Assembly (NCBI GenBank): GCA_032622095.1
Contig: CP136061.1
Coordinates: 51,163,762-51,227,761 of the forward strand
Length of the DNA stretch: 64,000 nucleotides
Reading direction: 5' to 3'
DNA from: Siphonodentalium dalli
Taxonomy: Eukaryota; Mollusca; Scaphopoda; Gadilida; Siphonodentaliidae
The stretch's first letter is position 1, and every line of letters begins with the position of its first letter. Under the pieces are notes generated by a model. The model worked only from the letters and a program-made list of their open reading frames with translations. It was not told the DNA's origin and made no database searches. The position numbers and the translations under genes were made by a program. Shown here in pieces: positions 43,937 through 56,545 of this stretch.

Positions 43937-46538
43937 CACTGCATGAAAACTGGAATTTATTCATTGCATAAATTCCGGATAAATGTGCATAAATCTGGAT
44001 AAATCAGAAATTTATTCACTGAATAAAGGTGCATAAATCCGGAAATTTATGCACTTTTATTCACAATTTATTCATGAATAAAGGCCGACATTTATACTCA
44101 ATTTATTCAGTGAATAAACCCGCATTTATTCAGCAGGATAAACTCGCATTTATTCGCACTTTTATGCATTCATTTATTGTCTACCTTTTATGCATAAATA
44201 CAAATTTATTCACTGAATAAAGTTGCATAAATGTATGTAGTTACATTTATTCTGGTTATAAACTCAAATTTATACAAGTTATTCACGGAATAAACCTGCA
44301 TAAATATATGTAGCTACATTTATTCTGGCTATAAACTCTAGTCTATCCACATTTATACCCGGTATAAATTTGAATTTGAACATATATATCCATATATATA
44401 TTTGTGAAATATACTTTAGGGTGACATTTGGCTTGTAACCAGCATATATGGCGACACTGATGTGTATATCTAACTATACATATACATATGTGACGCCCCG
44501 ATTCTGGTATCTCCATGTGTAGTAATTTGCCATCAAAATGCTGCCCTATTGTTGATTATACCAGTGACAAATATAACAACTTGAACGCAGCACTTTGTAT
44601 CAAGGTTGTATCTTGCCGTCGTCAATTTTCGTAGTCTCTGCAATAAAGGATAAAAATTAAATAATGAAGTGATCACATCGAAAATAAGTATAAACAATAA
44701 AATATTAAAACTAAAATAAGAAATTTTGTTTTCTGCTAAAGAGTGATATCGCCCTTCAAGGCAACAATTTTACGGGATTCAAACTTCAAAATTGTGTTAC
44801 ATCACTGATTTATTGTACAAAGAATTTATATGTGATATGGCAAAGGGTGATATCACCCTTCCATGACCACAATGGCAATTTTACGCAATTCAAACTTCAA
44901 AACGGGATTGCATCATGGACTTACTGTACAATTGATTTAGATGTGATATGGCAAAGGGTGACACTGATATCACCATTCCATGACCACAATTTTACGCGAT
45001 TAAAACTTCGAAACGGGATTATATCATGGATATATTTTACAATGAATTTATATGTGAAATGGCAAAGGGTGATATCACCCTTCCATGATCACACTTTTAT
45101 ACGATTATAATATTCAAAACGGGATTACATCAGGATATATTGTACAATGAATTTATATGTGATGCTGGCAAATGGTGATATCACCCTTCCATGACCACAA
45201 TTGCAATTTTACGCGATTCAAACTTCAAAACGGGATTGCATCATGGACTTACTGTAGAATTGATTTATATGCGATATGGCAAAGGGTGACACTGATATCA
45301 CCCTTCCATGACCCCAATTTTACACGATTAAAACTTCGAAACGGGATTACATCATGGATATATTGCACACTGAATTTATATGTGAAATGGCAAAGGGTGA
45401 TATCACCCTTCCATGATCACAATTTTATACGATTATAATATTCAAAACGGGATTACATCATGGATATATTTTACAATGTATTTATATGTGATGCTGGTAA
45501 AGGGTGATGTCACCCTTCCATGACCACAATTGCAATTTTACGCGATTCAAACTTCAAAACGGGATTGCATCATGGACTTACTGTACAATTGATTTATATG
45601 CGATATGGCAAAGGGTGACACTGATATCACCCTTCCATGTCCACAATTTTACGCGATTAAAACTTCGAAACCGGGATTATATCATGGATATATTGTACAA
45701 TGAATTTATATGTGAAATGGCAAAGGGTGATATCACCCTTCCATGATCAGTTTTCGGGATTACATCATGGATATATTGTACAATGAATTTATATGTGATG
45801 CTAGCAAAGGGTGATACCATCCTTCCATGACCACAATTGCAATTTTACGCGATTAAACTTCAAAACGGGATTACATCATGGATATATTGTACAATGAATT
45901 TATATGTGGCATAGTCAAGGGTGAAATCTGGCTTCCAACTCTACATTTTACGCGATATTTTAGCCTGTTTACCAAAATATTTAATTGTAATGTACGGCAT
46001 TTTATTTGTGATCTGGCTAAGGGTGGAATCACTCTCACATAACCACATTTTCACGCGATAGAATAACCTTATTCCGACGTCTCTGTATAATCAAATATTA
46101 ATTTTGACATGTGTCGATCACGCTGCGAATTGATGAAAGAATTAAACGACAACATAAATTGTGAAACACCTTCATTTCATAGACACATATGTGTAAACTT
46201 ACCCTTGGTAAAATGAGTTCCCATCTCATTCACACACGTCTTCACATCAGCGTTGTTTGCAGACAAAGAAACCTGTATCCGGCCGTTAGCTCGTGTTAAT
46301 GATACATGTCTCACATATCCACATGGTAGTAATTCAATTATGGGCCAAGAATTAAACCTGCCGTTGGTTACAGTAATGAGCGAAATTAATGCAACATTTA
46401 TGCGAGATTTAAAAATATAAATGGGAGATTTATATTTTTGTATAAAGGCAAATTTAATATGCATAAATGCATGCATAAATTTAGGGTCCTAAATTTATGC
46501 GACATTTATATTTTATAAATCTCGCTTTTCATGCAGTG
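43937..46538. mobile_element. CACTA-type (EnSpm-like) non-autonomous element, 2602 bp
   Basis: Terminal inverted repeats CACTGCATGAAAA and TTTTCATGCAGTG, with the 3-bp target duplication TCC on both sides (43934-43936 and 46539-46541). CACTR ends plus a 3-bp duplication are the signature of CACTA transposons. Removing the element and one TCC would bring the two RT segments into the same reading frame, which supports the boundaries. The first ~450 bp hold many subterminal tttattca.tgaataaa motifs, and the right end has ttatgca-type motifs. The middle is a tandem array. No transposase is present. Confidence 0.87.
44740..45960 (+). repeat. Tandem array in the CACTA-type element (~110-bp units, ~335-bp higher-order period)
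   Basis: The basic unit contains ggcaaagggtgatatcaccc, ttccatgaccacaatttta, cgcgattcaaacttcaaaac and gggattacatcatggatata. Groups of three units with distinguishing changes repeat at ~335 bp (the starts near 44832, 45172 and 45504 match). The three plus-strand ORFs here are translations of the array. Confidence 0.92.
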
Positions 46539-47184
46539 TCCAACTCCCTTACATAGGCGCGAACACTTGGAAAAAGCACTTCAAAAATTATTGGATGCTG
46601 GTATTATAAAGGAAACTACAAACGCAAGGTGGGCATTTCCGACGATTCTGATTAAGAAATCAATAGATTCTAATGGTAATCAAAATGTGTAGACCTGAGA
46701 AGGCTAAATAAAATCACCGTCCCATTACGATGGTATCTCCCCTCTTTTAGCGAAGTTTCCAGCCGCCTCCAAAAATCCAAAGTTTTTTCTACAATCGACA
46801 TTAGCCAAGCTTATCATGTTATCGGTGTTCTCAAAGAACATCAAGAAAAGTTAACTATGAACACAGATTTCGGATTGTTTTCTTTTACAAGGGCCCCATT
46901 TGGGTATTGCAACTCAAGCGCAACGTTTTTGACTTTAATCCATAAAGCATTGGAAGGGTTAAATTTTATTGATAGCTTCATCGACGATTTAATTTGTCAC
47001 AGCGAAAAGGGAGGTCCTCCATAAACTGCACCTCAAAATAGTATTCGAGCGACTCAGAGAGTATGGATTAGTAGCACGATTAACAAAGAACCAATTTTAT
47101 ATGAAATAAGTAAAATTTTTAGGGCATATCGTATCACAAAATGGCACGTGCCCAGATTCCGCCAAAGTTAAAGCCATACAAGAT
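46539..47184 (+). pseudogene. pol: Pol pseudogene, reverse transcriptase core
   Basis: RT copies the element RNA into DNA. Visible motifs are LEKALQKLLDAGIIKETT, a frameshift near 46690, CVDLRRLNKITVP, STIDISQAYHVIGV (first catalytic Asp), LFSFTRAPFGYCNSSATF, and FIDDL at 46977-46991 (the YxDD box; both Asp kept, Tyr changed to Phe). A small frameshift follows at about 47015 and a TAA near 47107, then FLGHIVSQNGT. Both catalytic-site Asp pairs remain, but the frame is broken at least three times. Confidence 0.93.
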
Positions 47185-47953
47185 GTGCCGGCCCCAACAT
47201 CAGTTAAAGAAGTCCGTAGAGTATTAGGGATTTTCAATTTTTATCGGAATTACCGCAAATATTTCTCGGACACTGCCGCATCATTAATTAAACTAACTGC
47301 TCGTTACGCAAAATTTGCATGGTCCGAAGAATGTCAAAATGCTTTTGAAACATTAAAACAAAATCTGCTTAAAGTAAAGACCCTGGCCTACCCCGATAGG
47401 AACAGGAAAATTATCTTATATTGCGAAGCATCACTGCATTCAGTGGGGGATCATTAGTCCAGCCATACCCAGAAAACAAACTAGAAACTGACAACAAAAC
47501 CCTGGAATTTCAAATTTGCTTTGTCAACGAAATTACAGTACCACAGAGCGCGAAGCACTCGCCATATATGTATGTCTAAAGAAACTCAATTTCTATCTAG
47601 AGGGATCAGACGTAGAAATACGAACAGATCACTTACCCCTAGTTTCTATGTTTCAAAATACTCAGATGGCTAATAAACGTATTCACAAATGGTTTATCGA
47701 AATTTCCGCATATAATCCAAAGATAACATATATACAAGGGGCTGATAATATCGCCGCAGACTTTTGTTCTCGAGTGGACCCGACAAACCAACAGAGTATG
47801 TCAGAATGTTCAATGGAATGCGAAGAGAAAATGCCATATGACATAACGATCAACGACGGATCACTAAACATATTAGATTCACAGACAATTAAAAATTATG
47901 TCAAGACAATAGATAAACACGTTGCCCGACACCATTCTAATATCCGAAAATGA
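47185..47953 (+). pseudogene. pol: Pol pseudogene, RNase H and connection
   Basis: The connection domain is clear (APTSVKEVRRVLGIFNFYRN). RNase H begins at KIILYCEASLHSVG, where the family has DAS; the first catalytic Asp is Glu here. A one-base frameshift at about 47453 and another near 47510 follow. The second half reads YSTTEREALAIYVCLKKLNF and EIRTDHLPLVSMF, the conserved E and the TDH motif. It ends with ADNIAADFCSRV, the usual DxLSR-like close of RNase H. RNase H removes the RNA strand during reverse transcription. Confidence 0.92.
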
Positions 47954-49697
47954 ACAACGAAATGTACCCACTAATATAGAAGAAATGCAGACAGAGGACC
48001 ACATCATTTCCGACATAATTCGCAAATTAAAATCCGTTAAACCACCCGAAAAGATAACAAAGCAATATATATTGAAAGACGGAATTCTATACTATATGTC
48101 TGTCTTTAAGGAGCAAGCAACAGCATGGTTGTATGTCCCAGAAAAACTGACTAAGCAAATAATTTCCGAATATCATATTATCGGTCATTATGGCTCCCAA
48201 CGAATGTACCATACTATACGTTTGTGATATTATTGGCCACGAACGTTCCCAATTATAGTCAGTTTCGCTAACAATTGCCATATTTGTAAACAAAGAAATC
48301 AAAACACTACCCGCATCCCGAATCAAATGACGGATATTCCGAATCGACCAGGGGAAATGATCACGATAGATTTAATGGGCAAATTTAACCCACCCACAGC
48401 CAGCGGAAATTCCTACATTCTTACCATCATAGATTTATTCAGTTTACACAAAATGGCCTATGCGCTCCCAACAAAGCACGCGGAAGTGGTCGCTAAAAGA
48501 CTTATGACTCAGTATTTCACCATATTTGGTTACCCTGCTTGCCTCGTCTCAGATAATGGGAGTGACGTATACAGTGAAGTCTTCAAAATAATATCTAATT
48601 ACTATGTGATTCAGCACCGCAAAACATCGTTTTATAGTCCATTTGTTAACGGAGCATCTGAAAGATCTCACCGCGACTACAACGGGATATTAGCCAAATT
48701 AACTGAAGGAAATCCAACATCATGGGACCTATTTCTCAATTTTGCATCAGAAGCCATGAATTTTCATGTCTCAGCAACGACTCAATTTTCTCCATATTTT
48801 TTAACTTTCTGCAGACACCCCCAAATCAATATTGACAAGATACTGACACCGCGACAAAAATAAATGGGTGAATGCGTTATCCAACAGTTACTAGAAAAGC
48901 AACATTTCGCATTCCAATTAGTTAAACAAAATATGAAACAAGCCAAGACGAAACGAAACGAAAACAGTAAAGGCAAAATACCGGAATTTCCCATAGGTTC
49001 CCAGGTCTATGTTAAGAATCACAATCAAACCCATAAACTAGGTATGAAATATGACCCATTTTGGGTGATTCTTAAACAAACAGGACCAGTATCATATGTA
49101 ATTCGTAATAAAATCACAGGCAGTTTATCTAAAAGTCATGCCAAACATTTAAAATTGGTGACAAATAAATGGCATACACCACAATTACAGGAGAACCAGA
49201 AAGTTCGAAAAAGCAGATTTGTATTTCCACACAATTCATCAACACAAAGCTCAGATGCTGACATATCGAGTAATAGTAATAATTCGGAGACCGACAATGA
49301 GAACCATGAGACAGCACCATTGACAAATTTAATACGACAAAACCGCGTCATCCGGGACGAATCCGATTCAAATGAACCAGTCCCCCTGCCAGAAAAGGCA
49401 CATAAATTAGTAGCATCAAAACGCGACCATGAAAAACAATCATTTTCATCAACTGAACCATACAACCCTTATGATATGCTAACTCAAAACGATGAAGCAA
49501 AAACGTACAATGCAAGTTCATCAACCGAGCCGTACAATCGGTATGACATGCCAACCCAACAGTTAGCACAACAAAACAAACGTAAGAAACAGTCCATTTG
49601 CGATACATATAACATGTCAACCGAAAATTATGATCCCTTCGATATAACCACTCAAACTGACAGAAATAGCACAGAGGAACAGAGCATGTCGATATAG
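47922..49697 (+). pseudogene. pol: Pol pseudogene, integrase with C-terminal GPY/F module
   Basis: Integrase inserts the cDNA into the genome. The N-terminal HHCC zinc region is present (HIIGHYGSQRMYHTI ... NNCHICKQRN), with one TGA inside it at 48225-48227. The catalytic core (open from 48327) has D at 48369, D in SDNGSD and E in NGASER, with D-60-D-35-E spacing, so the triad is intact. An in-frame TAA lies at 48861-48863. The open frame 48864-49697 then carries a GPY/F-like module (TGPVSYVIRNKITGSL) and a long Ser/Asn/Gln-rich tail with repeated STEPYNRYDM-type units. This is the best preserved part of the element. Confidence 0.95.
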
Positions 49698-50390
49698 GAA
49701 AATTAAATATTTAAACAACCTACCATAATTAGATAACACACATAATCATAAAGGTAACTAACCTCATAAACTCAACACTTTATCCAAGAGCACGAAACGT
49801 TAACTGAATAAAACTCAAACAACTTAACTCCAGGGCACAAACTGACAAAGTAAAAATTACCAATTTCTAACAAAGACAACGAGATCTATACCGCGCGAAA
49901 TACGACGAATATTATTGGACAATTTCAACCTATCCTAAATAAATAGCACCCTGTCGTAAAAAGACACAATACAAAGCAAGAATTGTGCTCGCGCAAAACT
50001 GCCAGACTATGCTGTGTATGTAACACGATATTGCAATCACACATGCACCAAGTAGGTGACAATCATAGATTTCTTTTCACCAACCCGCCCAGATGCACAA
50101 AATCGAGGCTTAATTAATCAAAGAAACCGCTCTGAACTGTACAAAGGGGTGGGCCAATAATACAGAAATTTAACGCCGAACCAAGTCTCGGTATATAACA
50201 TGCACATGGCCCCCTCACAACAAGCACCATTGCATCTCCAGGAAGTTATCACCTGGCGACGAACACGCTTTATTCTCGCCCCAATCAACAATTCGGGAGA
50301 CGCGAATAACTTCGGCCTCTTCAAATTGCAGGCGAATCACACATATTGATTTAAATACTAAATTAAATCAAGGAAAATTAAAGCATTTTA
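49698..50390 (+). other. Post-pol sequence before the giant palindrome
   Basis: AT-rich, no open frame of note on the plus strand. Belongs to the gypsy element. Confidence 0.55.
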
Positions 50391-51759
50391 GTCGGGGAGC
50401 CAAAAAGGTCCACGTGCACCCCCCCCCCGATGATTACAAATAACCTTATTTTTATTGTTCCCTATGGTATCCAGATAAAGAATCAGGATTTCACCGAAAA
50501 ATAAAGGTGGCCCTACTAGGTGCTAGAGCCATTTGAATCCAAGATGGCCGCCATTTCCTCTAATTCCGACAAGTTGTATTTAATCGTTGTAATAGATCGG
50601 TTGTTAGCAAAAGACACAGACAAAATGTATGCCATTCTGTTGGTATGATGTCCTTTTTCAAATTTACGGCAAATAATTTCGAAAAAAGTTCAAAATGGCC
50701 GCCGAAAAATGACGTCATATGCACGAAAATAGGAAATTTAATTAATATTTCACCATATCTTCCATTTTTCTTCACATTAATTATTAGTAAATGGCAATGT
50801 GTTTGAGACAGTCATCAAGCGTGATATAATAGCGTCATTTTAAGACATTTGCTATTGACAAGGGTTCAGTAATAGATACAGAAATAGGATTTGATAAAGA
50901 GGGGTGAAATTTTCGATTTTTTTGCAAGACGATTTTGATAGTCATTTTATCCACAAACCACACAGACTCTTTATAGAATGTCAACAACTATGTGCTTTAT
51001 TTTATTGGACGGATGTTTTCCTTCAATGGGAATGAAATTGGTGTAGAAAATTTCCAAAATGTCCGCCGAAAATATGAAAAATGGTAAATATTGCCCCAGG
51101 ATGTCCTGCAATGGCTTACAAGTTGTGGTTAATATATAAAATTGGCTAATCTGTATCATATACATTGAATACTAACATGTCTGATGCACCATGAATCATT
51201 GTTACTATTGTCACCATTGACATCACCAGAAATATTGGATTTTTCTCTCACAAACTTGACATAAATATCGGCAAAAATTAACTTTTCAGGGTTGGACAAT
51301 TGTTTTAAGTAAAATGCAACTATCATTGGTATCAAATGTATTTATTGTTTTGGTCTATCTTAAATGTGTCACACTACGGTGTTTATAGACCAAATTGCTC
51401 AAGATGGCTTCCAAAATGGCAACCGAATTTGTAAAAAGTTAAGTTTTTAGATATATCCCAAACATTATTATCTGCGTTATCCGACAAGGTAGAAAACTGT
51501 GACTCACTTGGTTAGTATACGTGTTAGTTAATTAACTGACAACTACGTTCTATTATGTTTGTCCCAGTTCCGTATGGGGCATGACAAATTCATTTTAAAG
51601 TTGCAGTATGGAATTTTGCGGAGAACCTCTTTTGTGATTCTGGCCATATTATTGAAAGGAAATGGGCAGAACTTTGAGACTGAACTGAGATGAACCATAA
51701 TATGTGGCTATTCTGGCCCATTATGATAAAAAGTGATCAACTGGATAAAAGATGGATGC

Positions 51760-53890
51760 CAAGATGGCAGCCAGGGAGTTACTGTATGATCATAGGTGAT
51801 GTGATTAGGTATACAGGGAGTTACTGTATGGTCATGAATGATGTAAATAGGTATACAAGGAGTGACTATATGGTTATGAGTGGGGCGTCCATGGTGAGAT
51901 GCATAGGGATATAGGGAATGGCTGTATGGGCATGTGTGAGGTGAATCGGTATAATGTAGTGACTGTACGGTGTATTGTTGTGTGTGGCCGATGTGACCGT
52001 ATGGGCATTGCTGTTGTGTATAGATATAACGAGAGTAGCTCCATGGTCATCCGTGTGTTGTTTATGTATATATGAAGTGACTGTTAGGTAGTATATGTGT
52101 ACCGTGTGTGGCTGTATTGTGACATGTGGGTGTATATGTATATTTGTGCTGTCAGTATGATCATGGATGGAGTGCGTAGATAAATAGGGAGTGATTTTAT
52201 GGTTATGGGTAATGTGTATAGGTGCACATGGTATGCCTGTACGGTCAAGATTATATATATGCATACATGGAATAATCTGGATGGTCAATGACGAGCATGT
52301 GGCTATATAGGGAGTGCCCTTTTGGTAACGGGTGGGTCGTATATTTATATATGTTGTGGATGTAATATCATCGGTGGTGTATAGGGTGTAGATGAATGAT
52401 CATGGCGTGTATGAGTATAAAGTGAGTTGCTGAATTGTCATGAGTGAGGTGTATATGCAAGTATGAAACTTAAGAGTGGTCGTGTGTTTGGGTATTGGTA
52501 TATTTGGAAGGGCTCACCACTGGTGGGGTGTATATGTATATCTGGATTGACTCTATGGTCATGGGTATGGCGAATATATATACATGTAGTGGCTGTATGG
52601 TCCATGGTGAGGTGAATAGGTATAGAATGAGTGACTCTATGATCGTGAATGTGGTGAATATGTATACATAGAGTGACTATATGGTCAGGTGTAGGAGTAT
52701 ACCTGGTGTTCATGCATGGTGACTCATGGCTGTATCGTCATTTGTGGCATGTACCGGTATAACCAAATATGACTGTATGGTCAGGTGTACGTGTATAGAG
52801 TGGGTGACTATATTGTCATTTTTGTGGTGTTTATGTACATAGGAGGTCATGGGTGGGTTGTACATGTGTAATTTGGGTGGCTATAGATTTCACAATAACT
52901 CAAGGATATGTTAATCAATAGAGAGGTCATGTCAAAGAGTTCTCCACCTTTATAGTGTTTATGTACATGGGGGAACTTTAAACGTGAAAAGCGATAGCCA
53001 CCCATTACCACACAGTCATTCCATATATACTTAAACACCACAGACATAACAATATAGTAACCAACTGTATAAACGTACACCTGACCCATGACCATGGATG
53101 GCCATACAGCCATGAGTCACAATTCAGGCACACCGGGTATAATCCTAAACATGACCCATAACCACAGAGTCACTCCTTGTATACCCATTCTCCTCACCAT
53201 TGGCCATACGGTCATCCCATGTATACCTATTATCCACACACACATGGTCAAATAGACATTCAATATATACATCAACACCACAACAATGACCATAGAGTCA
53301 CCCCGGGTAACATATCCACCTCACCAATGGTCATATAGCCACTCGCTTCATGCACATACCCTCACACATGGCACCTGGTATAGTCCTTCATCTGACCTAT
53401 GGCCATATAGTCACCCCGTGTGTACCTATTCACAACATTCATACATGATCATGGTCAATCATTGTATATATATTCACCTCACACTTGGCCATGCAACTCC
53501 CTGTATCCCTATTTGTCACACCATAGCAGAATAGCCACTCAAGATATACTAATACTCCCCAGCCATGTAAGTATATTCACTTCATGTATGCATATGCACA
53601 TCATCCATGGCCATATAGCCGATCGCTATATACACATACCCCTCGCCCATGACCATATAGCAACACATATGTATACCCGTATAACCTACACATGACCATA
53701 CCGCCACGAGTCACCAAGCAGGAACACCGGGTATACTCATACACCTGACACATGACCATTTAGTCACTCCCTGTATAGATATCCATTTATGATTTATGAT
53801 CATACAGTCACTCATTCTATACATAAATGTACTCATCTCACCATTGACCATACAATAACTCTCTGTATACATATTCACCTCATCTGTGAT
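51760..53890. repeat. ~50-55 bp minisatellite with internal inversion
   Basis: Left half unit: ggagtgactgtatggtcatg + ggtgaggtgtataggtatac. Right half: the reverse complement (gtatacctattcacctcac, catgaccatatagtcactcc). About 40 diverged units in all. The Thr/His-rich minus-strand and plus-strand ORFs (for example 51866-52288) are translations of the array. Confidence 0.9.
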
Positions 53891-53976
53891 CATATAGTAA
53901 CTCCCTGGCTACCATCATGGCATCCACCCTGTATCCAGTTGATATGTTTTATCATAATGGACCAGAATAGCCACAT

Positions 53977-54050
53977 ATTATTGAAAGGAAATGGGCAGGA
54001 CTTTGAAACGGAACTGATTCCGTTTCAAAGTCCTGCCCATTTCCTTTCAA
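53977..54050. repeat. Local snap-back in the right arm of the palindrome
   Basis: attgaaaggaaatgggcagg + actttgaaacggaa is followed at once by its own complement. The left arm (near 51650-51690) has this sequence only once, so the right arm gained a small inverted duplication. Confidence 0.85.
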
Positions 54051-55241
54051 TAATATGGCAAGAATCACAAAAGAGGTTCTCCGCAAAATTCCATACTGCA
54101 ACTGGAACTGGGACAAACATAATAGAACGTAGTTGTCAGTTAATTAACTAACACGTACAATAACCAAGTGAGTCACAATTTAATACCTTGTCGGATAACG
54201 CAGATAATAATGTTCGGATATATTTAAAAAAAATAACTTTTTACAAATTTGGTTGCCATTTTGGAAGCCATCTTGAGCAATTTGGTCTATAAACACCGTA
54301 GTGTGACACATTTAAGATAGACTAAAACAATAAATACATTTGATACCAATGATAGTTGCATTTTACTTAAAACAATTGTCCAACCCTGAAAAGTTAATTT
54401 TTGTCGATATTTATGTCAAGTTTGTGAGAGAAAAATCCAATATTTCTGGTGATGTCAGTGGTGAAAATAGAAACAATGATCCATGGTGCACCAGACATGT
54501 TAGTATTCAATGTATATAATACAGATTAGCCCATTTTATATATCAACCACAACTTGTAAGCCATTGCAGGACACCCTGGGGCAATATTTACCATTTTTCT
54601 TATTTTCGGCGGTCATTTTGGAAATTTTCTACACCAATTTCATTCCCATTGAAGAAAAAAATCCGTCCAATAAAATAAAGCACATAGTTGTTGACATTCT
54701 ATTAACAGCCTGCGTGGTTTGTCGTTAAAATGACTATTAAAATCGTCTTGCAAAACAAATCGAAAATTTCACCCCTCTTTTTCAAAGCCTCTTGCTGTAT
54801 CTATTTCGCAACCCTCGTCAATGGCAAATGTCTTAAAATGACGCTATAATATCATGCTTGATGACTGTCTCAAAAACATTGCAATTTACTAATGATTAAT
54901 GTGGAAAAAATGGAAGATATGGTGAAATATTAATTAAATTTCCTATTTTCGAAATTATTTACCGTCATTTTGAAGAAGGACATCATACCAACAAAATGAC
55001 ATACATTTTGTCTGTGTCTTTTGCTAACAACCGATCTATTACAACGATTAAATACAGCTGGTCGGAATTAGAGGAAATGGCGGCCATCTTGGATTCAAAT
55101 GGCTCTAGCACCTAGTAGGGCCACCTTTATTTTTCGGTGAAATCCGGATTCTTTATCTGGATACCATAGGGAACAATAAAAATAAGGTTATTTGTAATCA
55201 TCGGGTGGGGGGTGCACGTGGACCTTATTGGCACCCGACTA

Positions 55242-56545
55242 TTTCCAGTAATACAACTTTACATGCCTAGTTCATAAATTGGCAGCCCGTTTTGCATCAT
55301 TAGCAATCAGCGAATATCATGTGTCACGAAGGACACATATACTAATTAAATTATTCACGCACCATCTTCGAAATAATTATCACATACACCGAATAGGCAA
55401 TTACAACATAATGAATCGTGTTAATTATCCCAATGATAAACTCATAATTTTATATGATACTCTTAATCCTATGTAGGTACCACCCCCGTGTTCAATCCAA
55501 TGCAAAAGCGACGATTTATGGCCAAAATCATCGCTAGTCTGGCCGGGTAAAATGTGGATCATTATATGGATCCCGTACAGAAGTGCAATCAAAGTCTGAT
55601 CAACCTTGATTCCACGTAGATCAAATGAATTAGTATAGAGGCCAGGAAACGCATCTGAACATATACGCGTAACTTCCTTTCATATAAATACATCATTATT
55701 TATTATAGTCCCCAATATAGCCTTACCGGTTCAAGTTATTCAAATAACAACAATTATATACCGCTTGTAAAATATCTTAATCTCAAGTGTCAAAATCGTC
55801 CCCGCTACACCGACAAATACAATTGTTACATGGCGGATATGACAACAACATAGGCCGAAATGATGGCCTACATTAAGTGACAAGCGGATATATCTCAGTA
55901 TATAACTTTAATTGTGATGTAGCAATGCCAAGCATCAACGATGACCGAATCAATCGATATTTTACCCCTACGCCCGTGATGTACAGCTTCAAACCCAAGT
56001 ACCCAGTTGATATCGTACTCCAGTATAAATCATACAACACATTATGTGAAAACAGATTTATTTATATCTCAACCACAAATCAATATCACATGAATCACAA
56101 AATGGCAGTCCTATTTTGGAAGAAATCGCACGAATTCGAATTTTTATACCCAAAGCACGACCACCAGCAGAACCAACATCCCTCCCTCGATTTTAAACCA
56201 ATTAAGTCCTACCCGAGTCACTTTTTTTATTATCATTATAATTTTAACCATTATCACCCAACTCCATTTCCAATGCATTACAACCGAATGCCTCCAAATA
56301 CACAAGCCTTGCAAACGCACATCTGATTGCAATAATGAAACAGTCAATACACACACCAGAAATGTACAAAGTGCTCGACGTCACGACATCAGAAGACAAC
56401 AGTCACGATCAAGGAAACGACCCTGCGAAGACGAATTATCTCCTGAAACAATCCCGATGAAAAGATTTAAATCACATCACCTAAACCTCAGGACACAGAA
56501 TCTGACAGAAGAAATGCGTCCTCGACTAATCAATCGAGCACACCC
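55242..56545 (+). pseudogene. Post-pol open frames of the gypsy element, part 1 (unknown)
   Basis: Two plus-strand frames follow the palindrome. 55279-55476 (66 codons) begins MAARFASLAISEYHVSRR. 55877-56326 (149 codons) is rich in Tyr, His, Pro and Asn and includes HHY-type runs. Their position between integrase and 3' LTR is where some Ty3/gypsy elements keep an additional ORF (env-like or accessory). I cannot recognise a domain, signal peptide or fusion motif. The frames may be remnants of one longer ORF or chance. Confidence 0.35.

Larger units (their letters stand above)
50391..55239. mobile_element. 4849-bp giant palindromic foldback element
   Basis: The left end GTCGGGGAGCCAAAAAGGTC and the right end (complement gtcgggtgccaataaggtcc) are inverted repeats, with TA on both sides (50389-50390 and 55240-55241). 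The single-copy arms (about 50391-51760 and 53890-55239) match throughout, for example gtgctagagccatttgaatc and its complement. The middle (51760-53890) is a minisatellite that also reverses orientation, so nearly the whole element folds on itself. The turn-over is near 52900-52990. No transposase is seen. TA flanks suggest, weakly, a Tc1/mariner-type mobiliser. Confidence 0.88.

Noticed and set aside
44832-45746. Three similar 80-92 codon ORFs that could look like a gene family
   Set aside because: They are successive units of the ~335-bp higher-order array inside the CACTA-type element.
43937-46538. ACTGCATG/CATGCAGT as an 8-bp target duplication
   Set aside because: The two copies are inverted, not direct. 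They belong to the TIR CACTGCATGAAAA, and the true direct duplication is TCC.
51866-53695. Thr/His/Tyr-rich open frames on both strands
   Set aside because: Translations of the ~52-bp minisatellite in the giant palindrome.
56144-56356. Hydrophobic minus-strand ORF
   Set aside because: Antisense to a His/Tyr/Asn-rich plus-strand frame; its Val/Ile/Met-rich make-up follows from that composition.
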